A stretch of 64,000 nt of DNA from Blepharisma stoltei (lineage: Eukaryota; Ciliophora; Heterotrichea; Heterotrichida; Blepharismidae): positions 186,001-250,000 of the forward strand of contig CAJZBQ010000013.1 in the NCBI GenBank assembly GCA_914767885.1. The letters run 5' to 3'. Positions within the stretch are counted from its first letter, which is position 1; each line of letters starts with the position of its first letter. The translations under genes were made by a program, and so were the position numbers. Shown here in pieces: positions 1-10,831 of the stretch. The notes beneath the pieces were generated by a model, which made no database searches, was not told where the DNA came from, and saw nothing but the letters and a program-made list of their open reading frames with translations.

Positions 1-9
1 TGCTTTAAT

Positions 10-819
10 TATCTCTCACTCCCCCCCCCTTTAAATTGGAACAAAATATAGGTAAATTTCCACTTTTTTGGTAAATTAACTCCCCTTTAAATTGGAACAA
101 AATTTAATTTTTACAATAAAAAATTTTATTTTATATAAATCATAATTTTTACGTAAAAAGTTTTGATATAATTTAAATGTTTCTTCTTAACTAAAATTAA
201 AAATTTAGATATATCCTGCTCTTGTTTAAAGAATAGAGTATAAAGAGCATCTTATTTAAATAAATTTATTATCCTAATTGTATTTTAAAAAAAATTAAAT
301 TTTTTTGTTTTAAAAAATTTTCAAAAAAATTTTATTTTTTTTAATAAAAAATGATATTTTTTTATTTAAATAGCTTTGATATAAATTTAATACGAATTCT
401 TTACAAAAATTCAAAATTTACTTATCTCTTGCTTTATTTTAAAGAATAGAGTATAAATAACATCTTCTTTAAACAAAATTAGCACTTTGATTAATAAATT
501 ATCTAAAATTTTTTTTTATCAATAAAAATAATAATTTTTGTGTAAATAGTTTTGATACCAATTAATAGTGGCGTATCAATTAATAATAAAATTTTAGTTA
601 TATCTTGCTTTGTTTTAAAGGATCAAGAGTAAATAGCATTTTATTAAACAAATTTATTAATCTAATTCGATAAATTTTTGAATTTTTTTGTTTTTTAAAT
701 TTTATATAAATTTTTTTTAAAAAAATTTTATAATGATTTTTTTTTAAAAAAAATTTTCTTAACCCCCCTTTAAATTGGAACAAAATTGTTAGTTCCAATT
801 TAAAGGGGGGGGAGTCAGA
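10..819. mobile_element. MITE family B, copy 1 (long)
   Basis: An AT-rich element with inverted ends starting at a TA and running into C-rich ends followed by TTTAAATTGGAAC. The left end repeats this end motif directly about 50 bp further in. The right end carries the motif as a tight hairpin (about 759-815). No transposase frame is visible inside, so it is non-autonomous. It lies outside any recognisable gene. Confidence 0.65.
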
Positions 820-897
820 TAAAAAAAGATTTTTACTCCCTATTCTTTTTATTATAATTATATATTAATTAGTCAAATTTTAATCATGATTTTTACA

Positions 898-1416
898 TTA
901 AATTTTAGGACAAGAAGCGTGCTTTTTCATATGCTTTTTCAGCTTATATTTGTTATAAGCTATATAACTGCATTCCTTGCACCCTACCTGCTTTGCAGTT
1001 TCATGCACTTGCTGGTAGTGAAACTTCAAGGCATACTTGTGTGTAAAAAGTTTGCCACAGACGTCACACAGTGAATTCTTTGTGCTTGCAGAGTGCTTTT
1101 TCCCCATGTGCTGGCTCAAACCTTGGCTACTTTTAAATATTTTGTAGCAGACTGGGCAGTATTTAGCTTTTTCTAATTGTTTTGCAGGGCTGTCTATTTG
1201 TTTAGGTGAAGGAGTGTTTGGATCTAATCCTAATTCTGCGTTAAGAATTGTGATTATATCCCTCTCGATCATGAACTCGTTGACCATATAGTCTCTCAAA
1301 AGAGTTAGACTTTGAAAGGATATATCACATAGATCGAAAAAACTACGAATCTTTTCTTTTGTGTGCAGCTGCCTTAAATCATCTTTAGCAATAGCTGATA
1401 CTCTGGCCTGATCCAT
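898..1416 (-). CDS. C2H2 zinc-finger protein
   Basis: A 172-residue protein with three zinc fingers in its C-terminal half: a first of type CPVC-x12-HMGKKH (about residues 87-107), a second starting CDVC and ending HYQQVH, and a third, CKEC...HMKKH, near the C-terminus. The N-terminal 80 residues are helical and unassigned. It is probably a nucleic-acid-binding protein; the target cannot be read from sequence. It is uninterrupted and has a clear paralogue at 3243-3971 with the same finger order, so the pair arose by local duplication. Start chosen at the first ATG of the frame; stop is TAA. Confidence 0.8.
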   Translation of the reverse strand: MDQARVSAIAKDDLRQLHTKEKIRSFFDLCDISFQSLTLLRDYMVNEFMIERDIITILNAELGLDPNTPSPKQIDSPAKQLEKAKYCPVCYKIFKSSQGLSQHMGKKHSASTKNSLCDVCGKLFTHKYALKFHYQQVHETAKQVGCKECSYIAYNKYKLKKHMKKHASCPKI

Positions 1417-2091
1417 CTTGATTTTATAATAGGTGTCATTTTACAGATTTTATATAGATTATTATGGCTATTATATAAATGGAAATTATATAGGAGTATC
1501 CGTTTTAATCTTTAGATGATGCTATAAGAATCCTTAGGGCCTATTTGTCATAATAATTTTATGTGCGGGTTTCTTTTAGGTCTTAAAATCATCTCAATTT
1601 TTGGAACATTAAAAACTATACTAATTTTCTCTGACAAAAAATTGAAATAATTGCGTAGGGCCCAGAATGATTTCAAATTAATGATAATTCTAATATAGAA
1701 TTTATTACTAAATGATTTGTATAAAAATAGAGCTTTAGTTTATCTAAATTAATTTTTTCTTATAAATCGACCTAAAAGCTATATTTCAATTAATTCAACT
1801 TAAACAGATCAATATAGAAAATTATCAAAATTAAATATTAAAGATATCAGCCCTATCCTATTTAACATATTAAATTTTTCACAAAGTCAATCATAATCAA
1901 AAAATTTTTCCTAAAAAAAAAGCAAATTTTTAGTATGAATTTGGTTTGCATTTGAAAAAAAATTGATTTTCTCGCTAATGTGAGAGAAATAAATAATAAT
2001 TTATAGTTTATTTTCTTATTTTTTGCTTAATTGAAAAATAAAATTTAAATTTTTTTCGACCGAAATTAATTATTATACTCATAAAATCAAC

Positions 2092-2472
2092 TAACTCCCC
2101 CCCTCCGTGAGTGTGAACAAAAAAATTTTGTTCACTCACGGAGGGGTTTAATTTTTTTTTTTTAAAAAAATTTATATATAAATTTTATAAAAAATATTTT
2201 TTTTCGAAATTTAAAAAAATCCTAATTCGCAAAAATTGGAAAGCAAATATTAATTTAATTTATAACATTTATGTTTTAAAAAGCAATTCGTTTAAAATTA
2301 AACAGAATTAGCTCTAGATTTCATTATACTAATTATCATTTATATATCTAAATTTTTTTCAATCAAAATTTTTTCTATTAAAAAAATTTTTGTTCACTCA
2401 CGGAGGGTGGGTTTTTGGGCAAAAAATAGCGATTTTTCTAATGGTTTTGTTCACTCTCGGAGGGGGGGGGAG
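2092..2472. mobile_element. MITE family A, copy 1 (intergenic IES)
   Basis: Bounded by TA with ends TAactccccccc and ggggggggagTA. The left end is the motif CTCCGTGAGTGTGAACAAA followed at once by its inverse. The right end holds two direct copies of TTGTTCACTC(A/T)CGGAGGG separated by a stretch containing GGGCAAAAAATAGCGATTTT. About 381 bp. The same layout recurs at 9048, 24729, 27366 and 38005. Confidence 0.8.
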
Positions 2473-2756
2473 TAAATAAAAAAAAATTGATATTAAATTG
2501 ATAAAAATACTTCATAAGGTGCTAAAATTTAAATTATTTCGCCTTGGGAATTTATTTTGTTATTTTTGAAACTTTCTAAAACTAGTAATAATAAAATGAT
2601 AATTTTTCATGGGTGCAGATCGATTCACTCTTGAGAGCTCCTTAATCTAATAGAAATTTAAATAAAAATCATTGCCCTTCAAATACCAATTAACTTATCT
2701 CTTCCAAGTTAAACAAAAATAAAATGTGACTTATCCCATCAACTTTCTCCCATACC

Positions 2757-3150
2757 TAGGAGTTTTTTGGGGTTAAAGAGGCATGGGGTCTGAAAATTAC
2801 GTCCAGTTTAGTTTTTTCTCTAATAGGGGCACCACGATAGGTTTTTTATCTCTACTCAAAGACAAGTAGACCAGAGCTTATACGAAAACTCCACACTTCT
2901 AGATGCGAATGATAATGGAGACCAGAAGGAGGATTTGGGATTGCCTCCTATCTCCGTGTTAATGGTGCTGACCGCTAGGAGTTTGCCCAAGGAAGTGCCT
3001 ATGTGCGCTACCACAGAGATGCTGACACCACCATTTTTGGTGACGCCAACAGACAAAGGCGTAAGTGTAACCAGATGCTTAGGGCGGGTAGCAAGAAGTC
3101 GGTAAAGGTGGAGAGGGGATGAAATAACCCCTAAGACGCATTTTGATTTA
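2757..3150. other. GC-richer intergenic segment of unknown origin
   Basis: About 390 bp, clearly richer in G and C than the DNA around it, with no frame that reads like a conserved protein on either strand. The rest of 1417-3242 holds only AT-rich DNA and the family A element. The segment could be a decayed retroelement or another germline-limited insert; no terminal repeat is visible. Confidence 0.4.
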
Positions 3151-3242
3151 GATCTAATCTTTCTAGTTATTAATTAGACATTTTAGTTTAGACACTTATT
3201 TAACGAAACTTCTAATTAATTTAAGCACTACAAATTTGAGAG

Positions 3243-3971
3243 TTATTTAGATAGGTGCTTTTTCATATGCCTTTTTAGTCTATATTTGTTATAAGCCACG
3301 TAGCTGCACTTCTCGCAGTTGACTCGTTTTAAAGTTTCATGAACTTGCTGATAGTGGAATTTTAAAGCATATTTATAGTTTCAACGACATTTAGCTCGCC
3401 CTAGGTAGCAGCTTTCACTGCAACTCATAGAAGTGACCCTGGTCTATAGGTTGCCTAACCAACTCCACAGTTGACAAATGCACGTATATGCTCACTTATT
3501 AGCTCGTGGACTTGGCTTGATGACTTATAGATTCAGACCAACTCCCTGTTGCAGCAAAAGTTGCTATCCCAGGGCTAGTTAAAAGCCATCCTGGGTCATA
3601 TGTGAAAATAGCTTTCCACAGATGTCACAAAGTGAATTTTTGATACTATTTGAGTGCTTTTTGCCCATATGCTGGTTAAGGCCTTTTCGGTTATTAAATA
3701 TTTTATAACATATTGGACAGGAATGCACCTCAGAGATATTTTCTGTGTAGAGAGGGGTAGGTGTATTTGGGTCTAGGCCCAATTCTGTATTCAGAAAGGG
3801 TACTATTTCACTTTCAATTTTGAATTCAGCGATCATATAGTCTCTCAGGAGCCTTGGGCTGCTGAAAGATAATCGACTTAGATCGCAAAAGCTTGTTGTA
3901 AAACCAGTGTTTTTTAAGCTTGCTGGTAGCTCGATTTCAAATGCGCTTAAAACCATTTCTTCGTCAATCAT
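3243..3971 (-). CDS. C2H2 zinc-finger protein, paralogue, split by an IES
   Basis: Paralogue of the gene at 898-1416. The first 128 codons run from 3971 to the second finger, CDICGKLFSH, where a 225-bp insert (3375-3599) interrupts it. Beyond the insert the frame resumes with KYALKFHYQQVHET and the third finger CEKCSYVAYN...HMKKH, then TAA at 3243-3245. Removing the insert between its TA-containing ATA repeats gives one 167-residue protein with all three fingers in register with the paralogue. Read without excision it would stop after 130 residues and lose the third finger. Confidence 0.8.
3375..3599. other. IES in zinc-finger gene, decayed palindrome
   Basis: A 225-bp insert flanked by ATA/TAT pointers containing TA. 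Its two halves are imperfect inverted copies, for example CCCTAGGTAGCAGC near 3400 against GTTGCTATCCCAGGG near 3570. The uninterrupted paralogue at 898-1416 acts as the empty-site reference and fixes the junction. Confidence 0.75.
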
Positions 3972-6011
3972 TTCTATTATAAGTTATATTTTATAATTAA
4001 GCCATTTAAAATTAAGATAATGACATTATTTAAATGAAATTAAAACTTAAGAATAGCCGTTATGGCTATACCGTGATTATCACGTGAATAGGCTATTTCT
4101 ACTTATTTTGATATTTAATATAGCGATATGCATCTTAAATTGTAATATACACGCGTCTCAAGTTTAAATTTGGACTGCTAGAAGACTCATTAAATCAAAA
4201 TTTTGAGTATCCATAGGCTGTTCAATGAGATCTTATTTCTAAAGTACATTTCTATCTTCCCCTCTATGATCGAGCAAAAAATTTTTTAAAAAAATATTAA
4301 TGTAGGATTTATATATAGATTGAGTATCCACATAGGTTGCTCAGGCCTTCAGCTTCAAGGGCAAGTGAGAGTTGACTATTTAAGCTTCCCAAATGGAAAG
4401 GCAAAATTGACTCTTGATCAATCCATCTACATAATAATTATATTAAAAATTTTAACAGCTTTCATATTTTTAAAATTAAATAAAATTGAATTGAGATTTT
4501 TAAATAAAACATTAACATTTTCTGCTCTTACCGAAGAGAAGGGATTAAGCAAGTTTCACCGATATAGTGAGTTTGGAATCCATTTTAGAGCAAAAAGATT
4601 CAAATTCTAGTCAACCCTTTTGAGGATATAGAGAATTTTTTTTCTGTTTTTTCGGCAAACTCTTTACTTAGGATCTTGGGATAATTTGTCTTGAATTATA
4701 GACTATTAAAGTTAACTAACATTTCTAGCTCCCATCCTTTAATAGGGAGCAAGATTTACTGCTTGCTTAAGAGGGATGAAATTTCTTTTTAAATATAAAA
4801 AAACCTTTTTTTTAATTTTATTTGAAAGATAAATCTAATTTAATTACAATTTTATGTCTAACGAAAGCGCTATAGTTTAATAGCATTTGATATAAAAATA
4901 ATTATATAAGAAATATTATATAAAAAAATTATTACTCGCTGTTAAAGGGAGTTTCCTAAACATAGGCATTTCCATCCAATGTTAAGGAGGAAGTAAGTAG
5001 TTTCTTGGATAGGATTCTGAAATAAACTCAAAGATCTTTTGAAAATAATTTAAATTTGTCTCGAATATCTTTTCAATAAAATTGCCTTAAAATAATCAAA
5101 TCATTCAATCCTTGTTCCACCTTGTTCAACCATATTTTATTATTAAAAGAAAAAAATTGTACTTTAAAGTCGCGATTTTAGCGCAATTATCTAAATTTTA
5201 TATATCTAATTAGACTTAATATAATCTCTTCTGCTAGCTGCTGCTATATTAATTCTGAATAGTAAAGGATAAGGCTAATAGTAGGATATTTTAATCATGT
5301 AATTAGTATTAATTTTAACAAATAAATTAAGAATTAAAATAAAAAATGTCTCAATCAGCATATAAAAGAAAATAATTTATAAACAAAAACAATCGGCTTT
5401 AGTCAAAAGTAGAAAAAGAGATAAAATTATTGAGAATTTCTAAATGCAAAATATATTTATCTCAAATAGAACAAGAGCAAAGCATTGATAGGAAATTTAT
5501 TATAAATTGCTTGATAATTTTAGTCTGAAAAGTTAAAGCAGGGAATCTTGAACTTGAGGAGGAAGCTAATAGCTAGAATAAGGAGACTGCAGAGGATAAG
5601 ACTCAGATTAAGGTTGATTCTAGCAGGAATTAGTAAAAGAAGGCAATAGTGAATGCTTTGAAGGAAATAATCAAATCTTGCATGTTATCTTCTCTGCACA
5701 GCAGCTTATTTCGATAAGATATATCAAAAAATCTTGAAAGTTTAACACTAACACTCAATGTACAGAAAAATCTTATTTAAAAATAGATTTTGATTTAAAA
5801 TTTAAGTTTATTTACATTTTTTGCAGTAAAAGAAAATTATTGATATAAGCATATTACATTCATTAATTAATATATAGAAACTAAAATATGAAATTATTCA
5901 CTAACTGAAACTAATTGCTTATAAAAAACATTATTATTGCTGTCATGAGATGCATATAAGTTGAGAAGGACAAGAAGATAATAAACAATGTATTATAATT
6001 TGCATTATAAT
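3972..6011. other. intergenic region
   Basis: About 2 kb of AT-rich DNA between the zinc-finger gene and the WBP2-like gene. No gene is readable in the code used by the neighbours. A protein-like stretch that needs UAA/UAG to be sense codons is listed separately at 5346-5717. Short unrelated open stretches such as 4320-4610 look spurious. Confidence 0.5.
5346..5717 (+). pseudogene. protein-like frame interrupted by TAA/TAG (island 1)
   Basis: From an ATG in an A-rich leader the frame reads as a lysine/glutamate-rich, protein-like sequence for 123 codons, with segments such as LSQIEQEQSIDRKF and NKETAEDKTQIKV. It is crossed by five TAA/TAG codons and one TGA. The TAA/TAG codons fall where glutamine would fit. 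Either this is a decayed gene whose CAA/CAG codons mutated to stops, or it belongs to a different code. No family is recognised, and by-eye protein-likeness in AT-rich DNA is weak evidence. Confidence 0.25.
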
Positions 6012-6989
6012 TTATTTTGAGGGAGGAGGAGGGGGATAGAACTGACCTGGTGGAGGTGGCTGATAGTTAGACGGAGGAGGCTGTTGATATGGCTGCTGAG
6101 GATAAGGTCCTTGTTGAGGCTGATTTTGAGGGTAACTCGCTGGAGGAGGTATCTGCTGATATTGCTGAGGGGGATATTGAGGCTGCTGATATTGGGGAGG
6201 CTGAGATTGAGGTGGTGGCTGAAATTGTGAAGCTTGATTTTGAGGTATCTGCTGATATTGAGGAGCCTGCTGATATTGAGGAGCTTGCTGATATTGAGGC
6301 TGCTGGAATTGAGGTGGTTGCTGATATTGAGGCGCTTGCTGATACTGCCCTTGTTGATAATTAGGAGGATATTGAGGAGGTGGCTGCACCGGATACACCT
6401 GTGCAGGAGGTTGCGCATTTGGAGCTCCCGGAAAATAATAATTAACCCCCTGCTGAGAACCAGGTCCAGCCTGTTGTGGCTGCTGTACAAAAATCGTGCT
6501 CGGGTCATTCGGATCGACATATGCTACATTTCTCAGCTGCCCTGCCGCCACACACTGAATAAATCTCGGATCAGGTCCTGAATGCCCCTGACTTCTTCTT
6601 TTTCTGATCTGATCCACAGTGCTATAAAATAATGGCAAAAAAGTTCCAGTCCCTCCCGACATAAACCAAAATTTAAATTCTGCAGGACAAGGAATCAGCC
6701 CATACAAAGGCTCGACCTTCCCATTTATATAATTTGCCCCAAATATAGGCTGTTTGAACTTTTCATGGCTCATAAGGGCCAGCGGCACATCAAAACTTTG
6801 CATGTTTCCACCTTTTCTATTCACAAATACAAGTCTGGCTGTGGTCAGGTATAAATCGCCTTTTCCTTTATATTTGTTTCCATTATCAAGTGTTATTTCT
6901 GCGTCAATATCTGAGCGGGAAAGGACCATGTATTCTCCATTGACAGGAGCTGGGAGACTATTTGACAATACAGGAGGATTAAGTGCCAT
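6012..6989 (-). CDS. WBP2-like GRAM-domain protein
   Basis: A 325-residue protein. Residues about 1-130 form a GRAM/PH-like domain typical of WW-domain-binding protein 2, with the family stretch VPLALMSHEKFKQPIFGANY and a following YGLIPCPAEFKFWF. From about residue 165 the protein is a long proline/glutamine/tyrosine-rich tail with repeated QYQQ(A/P)PQ units and PPxY-like motifs that in this family bind WW domains. It is uninterrupted. The opposite-strand open frames over the tail are shadows of this low-complexity repeat. Confidence 0.8.
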   Translation of the reverse strand: MALNPPVLSNSLPAPVNGEYMVLSRSDIDAEITLDNGNKYKGKGDLYLTTARLVFVNRKGGNMQSFDVPLALMSHEKFKQPIFGANYINGKVEPLYGLIPCPAEFKFWFMSGGTGTFLPLFYSTVDQIRKRRSQGHSGPDPRFIQCVAAGQLRNVAYVDPNDPSTIFVQQPQQAGPGSQQGVNYYFPGAPNAQPPAQVYPVQPPPQYPPNYQQGQYQQAPQYQQPPQFQQPQYQQAPQYQQAPQYQQIPQNQASQFQPPPQSQPPQYQQPQYPPQQYQQIPPPASYPQNQPQQGPYPQQPYQQPPPSNYQPPPPGQFYPPPPPSK

Positions 6990-7000
6990 TTTTTTAGTAA

Positions 7001-7696
7001 TTAGTAGAGATTAGGGTCGTTTATTAAGGCTCGTAAGCGCATAATTTTCTCACCTAGGTTTAAGGCAGGGTCGACTTGTTTGCTGTGATCGATTTTGGAG
7101 AGTTTTGGGGAATATTGGGAGATATTGGAGGCTGGGTCTTTGGTTATGGAAAGAGGACGTGGCTTTTGGAGAGGTTTGAGAAGGGTATGGACTCGTTTGG
7201 GGGATAAAGAAGCAGAAATCATAGGGGAGGAGGTATAGAGAACTATTGCTGACCGTGGCGTTATTTGAATTTTATTAGGACTGTAAAGCCTTTCTGCACG
7301 GGCTGGCCTATATGCTTCTTTTAAATAATCTTTATGCTTAAGGATTGGGACGTCCTTAATAGGTTTTTTAAATGTACTGGACAAGGACTGCTCACTTCAT
7401 TCATAGGTAAATGATTTTTGGGGAGAATCTGGGCTTTTCCTAGATTTTGGTGATTGCTCGTTCAAATTTATTGATAAATTCATTGAGACATTGATAGGTT
7501 TTGGAGGCTCGCCTTGGTCTGCAAACCGAAATGCATTTGAGTATTGTTTCGACTGGCAGGTACTGAAGTTTAAAGGGTAGATCCTTCTTGATGCTTTGGC
7601 AATATGGCTGGAATTATTATAATTTAGCTGAGCTCCATTTGAATTTTGCATCAGCAATGGAAAAGTGCTTTTCTGAGTTATATTTGCAGAGCTCAT
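7001..7696 (-). CDS. hypothetical protein
   Basis: A 231-residue protein read through one in-frame TGA (Trp) at 7397-7399, which joins two blocks that would otherwise look like separate small genes. It is rich in Ser, Pro, Lys and Asn with no membrane segment, and resembles a disordered cytoskeletal or signalling protein. Motifs include repeated SPK/SPxK sites (possible kinase targets) in both halves. The family is not recognised. It starts at ATG 7694-7696 and ends in TAA just upstream of the WBP2-like gene on the same strand, with 11 bp between them. Confidence 0.6.
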
Positions 7697-8042
7697 TTTA
7701 AGTAAATAAATATTAAAAATGTTGTATATCTCTACTGCAAAGGTAAAGCTTAATAATATTAAAAATCAAAAGAAATTTTTATTTATAACCCTCTGTGAGA
7801 AACAAAATTATATCCTTATAAAAAATCAAATATGAACAGCATATTTTAATATAAATGTGATAATTATTTTTAAAAAACCCAGCAATTACATTACTTTTCA
7901 GGCAATTTGCATTGTTAAAATATTTAAAATAAGTAGCCTCTTCAATTAGCAAGCAGCTCATTGTGTCTAAAAGGGAAGTAAGGATTGCTTTTTAGTATGA
8001 GCATTATAGATAAATGAAGTATGTTATAACGTTAATATTTAA
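7697..8042. other. divergent intergenic region
   Basis: AT-rich spacer between two divergently transcribed genes; it must hold both promoters. No motif is distinguishable by eye and the small open frame at 7779-7961 has no coding character. Confidence 0.5.
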
Positions 8043-10779
8043 ATGCAAACTGAAAGTCTAGGAATAACTATAATCAGAACTGAAGGCTACGCACACCCTT
8101 GCCTAGGGTGCTATATTTCAGTTAATGGAAGACTTTGTGATGTAATTACTCCTTTAACGGAAGAAAATGAAGCGAATGCAGTCATCATCCCGACGAAAGG
8201 AAATTTAAGACTAGCTGTTAATACGATGGGCAAGCCAGGAACATTTTTGGGATCAGTTAGTTGCTCTCTAGATATAGCTAAAACTCAAGGCTACTATTGA
8301 TTGCCTCTTCTAGACCCAACACAAAATGATAAAATTGACGAAATCCCTAACTCCTCCTTCTACTTTTTTTAAAAATTAACTTTACTTATGACAAAAAGTT
8401 TTAGCATAAAAATTTTTTATATAAAATATTTTGATATGGGTGGAAATTATTAATATAAAATTTCAACCTAATTCTATGAATTTTTTAAACAGTTTATATA
8501 AATTTTATAAATTAATTTATGTATTTTTATGATCAAAAATTAGATTTTTTTTAAAAAAACAAGAAAAAAAATTTTAGTAAAAAAAGGAGTAAAGAAATCA
8601 GTAACCCAAAAATTTTAATAGCAATTAATCCCAGAACCAACGATAATACTTCAGAAAAATTATCTAAACTTGAGGAAACAAATGACACAGAAAGATGCTC
8701 AAAGTCAAAATCTGAAATCTTATTTAATGTAGGCGATCAAAGCACCATAAAAATAGTTGACCAAGATACCGATATGGATAGTGACTATAATATCGAAATT
8801 GAAAAAATTTCGAAAAATTCTGAAAATTTATTCGGATCATCTGAAATTGAGAGGTATAAACTGCTGGCAAGACGGTATAGCTTTTTTGCGCATTTGCTAT
8901 GAAAGCGGTGTGAGTTGAAATAGACGGCGAGGCCTATTTCTAAGGCAGAACTGCTTGAAAGAAGTAAGGAACAATGAATTCAGTATTTAATAGGAGAAGA
9001 CTAGCAAATTTAGGGATAAATGCGAAAGATTGCTTGCTGGATTATGCTAACTCCCCCCCTCCGTGAGTGATCAAAACCATTAGAAAAATCCCTATTTTTT
9101 GCCCAAAAAACCACCCTCCGTGAGTGAACAACAATTTGATATATGAGTGATAATTAGTATAATGAAATCTCGAGTAATTCTGTTTAATTTTAAACAAATT
9201 GCATTTTAAAACATAAATTTTACAAATTAAATTAATATTTTGCTTTCCAATTTTTATAGATGTAAGATTTTTTTAAATTTCGAAAAAAAATATTTTTTAT
9301 AAAATTTATATATAATTTTTTTAAAAAAAAAAACCTCCTCTTGAGTAAACAAAATTTTTTTGTTCACTCACGGAGGGGGGAGTAAGATCGGTTTGAAGGA
9401 ACTGCTTTCTTGTTCTCTTGAGGTCTTATTTCTCAGGTAGAAGGGGGCCACGACAAAGGAAGACTACATCTGCTTTTATCTCAAATCAAGTACTCCCTTC
9501 TTGAAATCTCTATGCGTATTATTTCCCATTTTAGCATCTGCTATATCTCAACTCAATTCTTCTTATGGGATTCAAAATCCAACATCCTCTATCGAAGTTC
9601 AAGAGAACAAGAAAGCAGTTCCTTCAAGCCGATCTTAGCAAAATCCAGCAAGTAATCTTTCATATTTACCTTTTAAAAAGTTAAATTTACTAGTTTTCTC
9701 CTATTAATTACTGAATTCATTTTTCCTTGTTTCTCTGCCTTAGAATAGGCCTCATCATCTATTTCAACTCCCATCGCTTTCAAAGCAAATGTACATAAAA
9801 GGTATATTTTGAGCTAAAATCTGAATTAAAATCAACTTTTATTAAACTAGAAAAATCTCAAGAAAAGCAGGCAGAGCTTGAAAAAGAACTAAATTTAAAA
9901 AAAGAAAACGAATCAATTTTAACAGCCCAAATACAAGAAAAAGACAGCAGCATTTCTGCGTTAAAATCTACAATCAGCAACTTAAAAATTTGCAATCTAA
10001 GCCTAGAAAATGACCAAAAAAAGCTGCAAGATAAATTAAATAAGCACCAAAATTCAAGGGCTTTAGAAATTGAAAGCCTAAGAAGCGAAAACGAAAATCT
10101 CAAAAAAAAACTTAACCAATTTGAAACACGGACAGATAAGTTACAAAATGTTATTCATAACTTAAGTGCTGATATGAGCTTTAATGACTCAAAAATAAAT
10201 GATGAAAATGTGTTTAAAGACGATTTCAAAGAAAATAAAGGCAAAAATACATCAAAAAACAAAGAAAAATGCTCAAGCCTCGACCACAGTGTGCTAAGTG
10301 ATATTGATATTTCTTTAAATAACATTGTGAAAAAGCATAAATTAGAGTCAAGTTTCATTAAAAAGCAAGATCACGTTTATTCTTATGAAAATAAATCAGT
10401 TTATATCCTCCTTAGAAATGGATCATTATTTTTTAAAAGTGATAATGGCTACAAGCCGATTGTAGATCTTTTTGCGAAGCCTGGAAACCCAAGATCATTG
10501 AGCAAGGGTCAGTCAACTCCGAAAATTCAGTTAGTTACAAATAGTCCATCAAATAAACGTCATAGAAGGTTTGGGTCATCAAATATTATACTGGAGAAGA
10601 CCAAAGGATTTGATTTTGATAGAACTATTGAAACCCAGAGACATCAGTCTTCAGAAAGATGCCTTTTAGGTCATGGAAATGAAAAGGGATCGAAAACTCC
10701 AAGATCGGTTGCACCTTTAACTGATAGGACAAATAGATTCAAAAATGGAAAAGCTATGCATAAGGCCCCGTTTAAATAA
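8043..10779 (+). CDS. coiled-coil protein, split by two IESs
   Basis: Assembled from three blocks: 8043-8347, 8590-8875 and about 9805-10779. After removal of the inserts at 8348-8589 and 8876-9804 the frame is continuous, about 521 residues including one TGA-encoded Trp at 8298-8300. The N-terminal 85 residues form a compact beta-rich stretch (C2-like in feel, not assigned). Then comes an acidic linker, then about 120 residues of Lys/Glu/Leu coiled coil, then a basic Ser-rich tail ending at TAA 10777-10779. The second junction gives ...ARRYFELKSELKS.... Probably structural; the family is not recognised. Confidence 0.7.
8348..8589. other. IES in coiled-coil gene
   Basis: A 242-bp AT-rich insert from TAactcctcc to ggagTA. 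Joining at TA restores ...DEIPKEISNPK... in frame. The ends resemble weakened MITE ends of families A and B. Confidence 0.75.
8876..9804. repeat. large palindromic IES with coding-like arms
   Basis: A 929-bp insert flanked by TATA on both sides, with inverted ends matching over about 30 bp. The arms (about 8888-9047 plus 9384-9420, and about 9600-9795 inverted) share long stretches such as CATTTGCT(A/T)TGAAAGCG and ATGAATTCAGTA. Both arms translate to similar peptides (MNSV.NRR.L.NL and AKIGLKELLSCSLE). The left arm carries a nested family A element. Confidence 0.8.
9048..9382. mobile_element. MITE family A, copy 2, nested inside the palindromic IES
   Basis: A 335-bp family A element in reverse orientation to copy 1, flanked by TA. 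It sits in the left arm of the large palindrome between GATTATGC and AGATCGGTTTGAAGG. The right arm keeps the same site without the element (inverse of GATTTTGCTAAGATCGG), which fixes both boundaries and shows the element came later. Confidence 0.9.
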
Positions 10780-10831
10780 AATGCTTATAAATAGTCAGTC
10801 TAATTGAAATTATAAGTTAATCATTTAAGAT

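Noticed and set aside
4320..4610. 96-codon open frame in the 4-6 kb intergenic region
   Set aside because: Non-ATG start, composition typical of AT-rich noise, and no resemblance to the surrounding proteins.
6089..6581. Open plus-strand frames over the WBP2-like gene (acidic or leucine/isoleucine repeats)
   Set aside because: They are mirror readings of the QYQQ/PPQ repeat codons of the minus-strand gene and have no independent support.
7779..7961. 60-codon minus-strand frame between divergent genes
   Set aside because: Short, Ile/Lys/Tyr-rich and lying where promoters are expected.
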